Assembly (NCBI GenBank): GCA_032871835.1
Contig: CM065296.1
Location: forward strand, 2,304,001-2,368,000
DNA: 64,000 nucleotides
Direction of reading: 5' to 3'
Source of the DNA: Dipteronia dyeriana
Lineage: Eukaryota; Streptophyta; Magnoliopsida; Sapindales; Sapindaceae
Positions 57,512 through 64,000 of this stretch are shown here, piece after piece. Within the stretch, counting starts at the first letter, position 1. Every line of letters begins with the position of its first letter. The notes below the pieces were generated by a model. That model ran no database searches. It was not told the DNA's origin and saw nothing but the letters and a program-made list of their open reading frames with translations. The position numbers and the translations under genes were made by a program.

Positions 57512-58055
57512 TGATGTCTAATATCATATAATGATATGTTATATATTTATATAGAATATAATGTAATATTATATATAAAAATATAATATAATATAATATA
57601 AAAAATATAATAATATTTAATATATATTTTATATATTATTATAATATTAATATATAAATTTATATTTATTATAATATATATATATTATAATTAATTATTT
57701 TTAATTAAGAGTTTAGTTTTGATTAATTCATTTTTGATATGTTATTTTGAATTAATTTTTGATGTGTTACTTTTGTTTAATATAAAAATTATATTGGTTA
57801 ATTATATAATCAATTTGTTTATAGTTGTAATAATATTAAACAAATGTCAAAATTGATATTTCAATTTTTGATAATTTTCGGTTAACCTACCAAATGCGTT
57901 TTTTCTGTTTTTATTTTCAAAATACAACTTCCGGTATATACTACCATATACGTTTTCAGAATTCAAAACTAACACAAAAAATAATGTTTTCATTTTTATT
58001 TTTATTTTTGAAAAATAGTAACTGAAAAACACTTATGGGGCGATCCCTTACTTTT
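57512..58055. other. AT-rich low-complexity DNA after the LOG-like sequence
   Basis: From 57,530 to 57,690 the sequence is almost pure A/T ('tataatat' variants). The rest is AT-rich without a gene. Confidence 0.7.
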
Positions 58056-59250
58056 ATTGTTTTGCAGGATTTTGTTGTCTTTCAAGTTGTTCAGGTGATA
58101 TCTTCTAAACCTTAACTCTTTCTGAATACATTGGGGACAATGTCTCGGTCTGGTTGGAGGGAGGGGATAGTTAATTTAATAACTTTTGTTTTTCAAAAAA
58201 AAAAAAAGATTAACTTCTGACCAATTTTTTTTTTTTGTAAAGATAACCGAGTAAGAAGATCTTTTAAATACTTATGAGACATATCTTTGTAGTTCTGATA
58301 CATTTTTTTTCCTCTCTTCAGACTATTCAAATTTATAAACTCTCCATTGTGATATTATTGACTAATCCTTTTGTGCATTCAGTTATCTTGAGAAAATTTT
58401 CAAACTATTTTGGACACACACGCACATTGACAAGTGATTATGTGTAGTAAGTTAAGATTTTACGATATTTAGTTCTGAAACATCATTCAAAGGTAACAGC
58501 TGAAGACAGTGTTCTTGTTTAAATATATATATATAGTAATAATAATAATAATAGTAATAATAATATTAATAATTTTGTGCGTTTTGACCAAAACTCTTAC
58601 TTAGTAGCCGGGCCTTATACCTCAGTAAGCATAGAGTGTTCGCAGAAAACGGTGGAGTCTTAATAAGAATAAAGTGCAGTTTCACAGCCTCTTTTACTTG
58701 AGCAATTAAGTCTGATGGGTACTTTAACATCTAATGCCCTAAGATCAACTGGTTTGCGATCCATTGACCCAAAGCTCTTACATGGGTCAAAGAGAAAGCT
58801 TAAAGGAATTGTATTAAAAAAAAACATATGCAATCCGAGTAATTAAGCCCGTAGGAGTGTTTCGACACTTAATGCCCTAAAACCAATTGGTTTGGGAGTC
58901 ATTAGCCTAAAGCTTGCTACATGGATTAAAGATGGAATGTTTGTTCCAATTTTGTTATATAAGTAAAAAAAAAATGAAAAAAAAAAGAATAAAATTGCTG
59001 CCTAAGGAAGAAACTCTGATGAGATTTTAGAATGAAAATGTTACTTGACTTCAATTGAATCTCATAGTTATTGTGTTAATCTTTATTGAGCACAAGAAAG
59101 TTTGATTGATATCTCGATTGATGACTGATTGTCAAAGGGTGAGAAAAGAGGTCTGGGAGAGATTGTCTATTTGGTAGTTTTTTTAGATTTGAATTTGAGT
59201 TTTTACTATTTTCACTTTAGATATCTCGATTGATGACTGGTTGGGGGGTG
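58056..59250 (+). other. Athila E 3' untranslated region
   Basis: Contains 'cattggggacaatgt' (58,130), a phrase typical of the Athila 3' region. Two related units share 'taatgccctaa...caactggttt...cattga/gcc' (58,730 and 58,870 regions). It ends in the polypurine tract at 59,242-59,250. Confidence 0.65.
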
Positions 59251-60441
59251 TGATTAACACTGAAAAGTGTATGTTTACTAAGAGATAATATCATCATTTT
59301 ACACTTCTAATATGATTAATTCCCCAATTTAGACATATTTCGTTCGCTCGCTTAAATAAATATGTTGTGTAGTAATCAGTGTATTTTTCTTTGTATTTCA
59401 GAGATCATATGGTCAATCCAGAATTATGGAGTAGTCAGATGGCAAAACAAACATCATTTTCAAGTTTAGAACATAAAAAAAACCCTAGGAAGGCCATGAA
59501 GGGCATTGTTGTAATTTTGACTATTCACTGTTCACAATTGACTTTTAATGTCCACTGATGATGTGACACTATTGGACCGAATTGCGAGTGCACCATACAC
59601 GCGACTGCGGGGAATCACATTCTAGAAGACTGTTGACTTTGTCTGTTGACTGATGACGTGACACATTTCTTTTGGTCGGAATTGTGAGTGCACCATACAC
59701 GTGTTGTAGATAATCATATTTTAGAAGCCGGTGCACTATTCACTGTTGACTTTCACTGACACAGTTACTATTTACTATTAACTATTCACTGATGACGTGG
59801 TGAAATCTTGACGCTCCATTCTAAATTCATTTGATGGTCAATTTTCATCCGTATTTTGTATAAATAGGGGACTTCCCCCCTAATTTGGACATCCTGAATC
59901 TAAATCTGACTTTAGATTTGTGAAATTCTCTTTATAATGTTCTCAAATTTTCAGTTTAAATAAAATAGTTATTTTCTAGTTAAATTATGTCTGGCTAATT
60001 TAATATAGTTGAGGTCAAAGGTAATACTGTTGGTATGGAAAACATGATCCAATTTTGGTAGGTTTATTATTTTTTTTTGCTTTCTCCCCTCTGATTTTTG
60101 TGGAGTTTTGGACTCACTGTAGACAGACAAATATTGTTTGGCACAATGGGTACTTTACCCATTTCTATCAGAGAGTGGTCAGTGGAGTGAAATACACTCC
60201 CATTAATCTGGACTAAACATTAATAATTGGATTATATTCGAATTACCAACAGTGGATCCCTTAGCCCTAGTTTTAATTTTAATTGATTTACATTTTATAA
60301 CAAGCTTAATAATTAATCTAGATAATTAATTCTACAAGGACAAGTGAACAACCTCCCTATGGTTCGACCCGGTCTACTGGTTAATTTATTACTTTGACAC
60401 TCTTATACTTGGGAGTATGAACACTTCTTTAAGATGTGTCA
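59251..60441 (+). repeat. Athila E 3' LTR, 1,191 bp
   Basis: Preceded by 'tggggggtg'; ends TGTGTCA followed by the CTTTG duplication. Confidence 0.95.
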
Positions 60442-62805
60442 CTTTGTTTGATCCGAAATTCTTCGATTTTTTCTTAGAATACTTGTTTGTGAAATAAGAA
60501 ACAGAGCCATTTTAAACCTTTATGGAAATGTTGATCATTGAATTGTAGATATCGAATCACTATCGTGCCTAAGTCGTTCAATTAGGTTTTCAAACAATCT
60601 GATTAGTTTGTTTGAATGGTCGATCGAATAAATTTCTTGTAGCAATAATGGTTATATGAATTCTAAGATAGCTTTCATTTTGTCAAGGTTGTCTCGCCCC
60701 TTATAAGTTAGCTCGATCTCTTCTTACTAAAGTTGGGTTTTCTTTTTTCGATAGCATTTAGAGCTAAATCGAGTCGAAGTGATGACTCTTTGAACCCATC
60801 TCTGGAGAAATTGATCGATGACTATCGAGGCTACTCCAACGATATTGCTTATAAGCAATCTGAGTCAAGTCATCATGATGGGGTGTCCCTCGCTGGGCCC
60901 CAAATTGAGATGGGAGTTGGTGAAGTGGGTATCGATCGACCTCAATCTATTGTAGTGGGTCGTCTTGCGACACCTGGTGAACTGAACATGGAGCCTCCAT
61001 CGAGCTCCGGGAGCAAAGTGGGAAAGTTTCTTATCGAGAATCCTGTATCGAGGTTGTCACCTTAAGATGTTAAGAATTTAAAGTATCAACTTGAGATCCC
61101 AGAGTCAGTGAAGTTACGGGCAACGACACCGTTCAAATGGGTTGACTGGTCGATCCAATGATGGACGTGCTTATACATTTTTCCATTCAAGATAGGTCTT
61201 ATATTTCCAATTCTACCGACAGTTGCTCATCGCTCCAAGCCAATTGATGCCTAATGGTTGAAGGATACTGCTAGATCTCGAAGTTTTAATCGAGAGAAGA
61301 GACCTGTAATTTACTTTTGATATTTTTTTTATATACTTACCATCTAAAAAAGCACAACACGGACAGTGGAAGGTACATGATAGAGGCTCGACATCATCAA
61401 GGTCATTTGATCTCCGTGCTGATGACTAGGGATCCCGGCTGGAAACCTAGATACTTTTTTACCCAATGGGCTTTAGTCGATAGTGTTAGGTCGACTTGGA
61501 ATAATGCTAGTAAGAGTATGATCAAATTACATATTGCATATTATACTTTAACGTTTTGAACTTACCTCTCCATTTTTACTCATTTCAGTGGGCTTGGACG
61601 GAAAAGCGAAGTTGATCTAGAGTGTAGACGATGTGATAAGGACGCAGAGAATCCTTTCGATCAATCCCAAAGAAAGGAGTTGGAAGGTACTTTTGCAAGA
61701 GGAAAGTCTAAGGAAGATTTCCCTGTGAAAGCATACTACGTTCGAGCAGTCAGGTAAACCGTATACTCGCTTTGAAGATTTAACAACGTATGCTTCGATA
61801 AGGCACGAGTTCGAGATTTTGTGTGGTAGCCAATTTCTCGAGCCTGTTACTGGCATTGAGTGAACTTTCACTGCAACAACTATGTCGAGCATGAGGACTC
61901 TCCTTTCCTTTAAAGATGCCTTGAAAGACAGATGGAAATGATTGAGAAAAAGAATGGAAAAAGGTTGTGAGCGTACTAGATTCCTCAATTGTTGACCAAT
62001 CTATGGCAGTCGATTTGATTGAGCTTGTCGCCCTTATAGTGGAGAAAGTAAGGAAACGACCCTGACAAGATGACCTTTCAACCAAAGGCGTCGTTGCAAG
62101 ATTCCCAATGGATATCTCCGTATACTCCGATCTTGGCCCGATGCTGAACGAGGTCGACCAAATCCTTTTCCCTAAAGATGAAGCCAACTTCTCCCAGATA
62201 GTGGCTTCTCGAGTCATCGATTGAGGTCTTACTAGCGCTTTCTAGGTTCGTTCATATACACTTAGCTTTATTTAATCTTTCCAAGCTTGGGTCGAATGTT
62301 TTGTATTTTCTATTTGCAGGCTCTTCAATCCCATTTATATTTGAAGAAAGATGTAAAGTCCCTATCCAAGAAGGTCTCCACACTCACCTATTTGAACACA
62401 AAGCTGAAAAAATAGGTTGAGAATACCAAGTCTGATTTGGAGAGCCTTATCAAGGAATCATCAGATAAACTTGCTAGAGCTGAAGAAGAAATTGCTTGAC
62501 TGAGAGCAGCTCTAGTGGCAAGCGAGAAGAAGTTATCCGATACTGATGACATGCTCGCGGTTGCACTCGAGAAACTGGATAAACTGCTGATGAAGCCGTT
62601 ATCTAGACTAGGGGTGCGGTTATGAATCAATACCTTCTATGGTAGATCGATTCCTAGAGACCAGATAAGAATATTAAGAATTGGGAGCAATGGAAGAAGC
62701 TGAAAGAGCTCGAGCAGGCTGAGGAGCAGAAGGATGAAGTTGATACGGCTGCTCAGTCGGATAAGGATACAGATTGTGAACAAGAGCAGGATGAAGAAAT
62801 TTAAA

Positions 62806-63239
62806 CTTGACTTGAGCAATATTCAATTCTATTTGTTTTTACTTTTTTTTTTTACCTTTGTATAATCGAGAGGTGTAGACGATATATTTACCACCTCTCG
62901 ATAGTTTGTAAATATTTTTTCTTTGGATGATTGCGCTTGAATTAGGATAATCATATGTGATATTTAAACTGCGTTGTTGATTCGTAGAATTTTTAAACTT
63001 CATTGCAAAAGATATTGTAGAATAAACATTGGTCGTAACTTGACTTAGATTAGACAAATATCAAACGATTTTATTAAAACAACTATCGAACATACATTAA
63101 TAAAAGCTCGACTTGGAGCATTTTTTGCAGGCAAAAGTTGAACAACGCACAAGTTGAATCAACAATACTCTAGTTGTATCGAACAAGAGATATTGGTTCC
63201 TTAATTTAAGCTAGAAGTAGTACCATTTTAGGTGAATCA
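62806..63239. other. Gypsy F spacer, no gene
   Basis: Non-coding sequence between the end of the plus-strand antisense gene and the minus-strand integrase remnant. Confidence 0.5.
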
Positions 63240-64000
63240 TGTTCCAGCTGTAATGGATCTCACAACCATCCTGTGCTCGAATTTTGGAAGCCCCACATCC
63301 AACCATTTATGTTATCTGGTAGGGCCCTTCCCAGTTCGAGCATAATTTGCTTGAACCCGGTTATTTTGTGTTTAGAAAAACTCTGCACAGCTCCCAATCG
63401 CCTTTGATGAAAGCTTGAATACGAACATCCCTGTTATAATGTCGAGCAACCCGTTACTGATATTCCGTAATTCTGAGTAGAGCATTGTCTCCTTTTTTCA
63501 TCGAGTAGATCAAGTTCTAGAGTTAAGAGGGAGTCGTTTTGATCTTTGCTCAGATTCTCGACTCTCAAAGAGATCATCTGTTGCTCGATTAGGATAACCG
63601 CCTCAGATCCGAATGCAAGAAAAAGGGGGTGGCTCCGGTCAATGTTCGAGCGATAGTTCTATACTACCATAAGACCTCTAGTAATTTTTCGACTTATAGC
63701 CTTTTTACTGATTCTAGTTTTTTCTTCAATGTCCCCATTATGGTTTTGTTTGTCAACTCGGCTGGGCCATTCGACTGGGGATACCGTGGGGTCAAAAAAT
63801 GAATCTTTATCCCCCAATCTTCATAGAAGTCTTGGAAATCGAATTATATGAATTGAGATTCGTTATCTTCCAAATCTCATTGGGCACTCCGAACATGTAA
63901 ATTATGTTTTTCCAAAGAAATCATTTTACCTCGGTGTCTTTGATATTTTTGTACGACTCCGCCTCGACCCATTTGGTGAAGTTGTCTGTCATTACGAGTA
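63240..64000 (-). pseudogene. Gypsy F integrase (minus strand), broken, runs off the right edge
   Basis: Read on the minus strand from the window end: 'MTDNFTKWVEAESYKNIKDT', 'LWKNIIYMFGVPNEIW', a degraded DNESQF where DNGxQF is usual, 'FLTPRYPQSNGPAELTNKTI', 'GTLKKKLESVK', then 'ARHYNRDVRIQAFIKGDWEL' and 'KLCSNWEGPYQI'. This is the core and C-terminal part of a plant Ty3/Gypsy integrase close to the Tat lineage. Many stops and frame changes are present. The rest of pol and the 5' LTR lie outside the window. Confidence 0.85.

Larger units (their letters stand above)
51862..60441 (+). mobile_element. Athila-type Ty3/Gypsy retrotransposon E, 8,580 bp
   Basis: LTRs lie at 51,862-53,072 and 59,251-60,441, starting TGATTAACAC and ending TGTGTCA. 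The target duplication CTTTG lies at 51,857-51,861 and 60,442-60,446. The primer-binding site 'tggcaccgctgccgggga' (53,079-53,096) is the Athila type, and the polypurine tract 'tggggggtg' precedes the 3' LTR. Gag and the integrase C-terminus are recognisable; protease, RT, RNase H and most of integrase are missing. A LOG-like coding sequence sits between integrase and 3' LTR. It inserted into the antisense gene of Gypsy F. Confidence 0.94.
51581..62805 (+). pseudogene. Antisense gene of Gypsy F (Tat-type aORF), broken
   Basis: Plus-strand gene antisense to Gypsy F pol. A 5' segment with a donor 'ttttcg|gtaagt' (about 51,735) is followed by the Athila element E in the intron. Coding starts after 'ttttttcgatag' (60,753): 'FRAKSSRSDDSLNPSLEKLI', stop at 61,063, then fragments 'MIEARHHQGHLISV', 'TYASIRHEFEILCGSQFLEP', and a coiled-coil part near 62,330-62,600 ('YLKKDVKSLSKKVSTL', 'SLIKESSDKLARAEEEIA'). 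Arrangement and coiled-coil tail parallel the antisense gene of Gypsy G. Numerous stops and frameshifts make it non-functional. Confidence 0.6.

Overview
This window looks like nuclear DNA of a flowering plant, most likely a eudicot. It is AT-rich and has GT-AG introns, a plant nepenthesin/CND41-type aspartic protease pair, plant-lineage LTR retrotransposons (Copia, Tat-type and Athila-type Ty3/Gypsy), Mutator-like elements carrying a DUF1985/Ulp1-type gene, hAT-type and other small TIR elements, and many microsatellites. I cannot name the species. Host genes are few, and most of the window is nested transposable elements.

Layout. Positions 1-4.3 kb hold no gene: an array of about ten 100-bp repeats, a 40-bp repeat cluster and LTR-like sequence. 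Positions 4.4-6.3 kb carry small DNA transposons: MITE-like pieces, a 449-bp hAT-type MITE and a 790-bp TIR element with a TA duplication. Positions 6.3-11.5 kb are a direct tandem duplication of about 2.6 kb. Each copy carries a complete two-exon secreted aspartic protease gene, and these are the only clearly intact host genes. Positions 12.0-18.3 kb and 18.3-22.3 kb are two large Mutator-like elements, each with a perfect 9-bp target duplication. Each carries large arrays of a short family-specific motif. The first also holds convergent remnants of a DUF1985 gene and a MuDR transposase.

Positions 22.9-47.0 kb are two exons of an HMG-box gene. The intron between them is about 23.8 kb and consists almost wholly of two retrotransposons in the same orientation as the gene: a 9.26-kb Copia (TSD GAAGG) and a 14.4-kb Tat-type Gypsy (TSD TGTGT). 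The Copia carries a small MULE in its leader. The Gypsy carries an antisense multi-exon gene, which is itself interrupted by an LTR-like insertion. Positions 48.2-50.0 kb are a TIR element with a 0.93-kb MULE inside it. From 50.8 kb to the right edge lies a second, minus-strand Tat-type Gypsy with its own antisense (plus-strand) gene. An 8.58-kb Athila-type element (51,862-60,441, TSD CTTTG) has inserted into that antisense gene. Most of the Athila pol region is gone. Between the integrase end and the 3' LTR sits an intronless cytokinin-activating LOG-like coding sequence with its own TATA box and one in-frame stop.

The most unusual signals are: the LOG-like cargo inside an Athila element; the HMG-box exon whose GT donor is rebuilt at the Copia junction; and two MULE families whose motif arrays and extreme termini look related. 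Also notable are a 530-bp identical tract between the two protease genes, and a triple TGACGTCA cluster in the Gypsy LTR. All retrotransposon polyproteins here are broken by stops or frameshifts and are described as pseudogenes.
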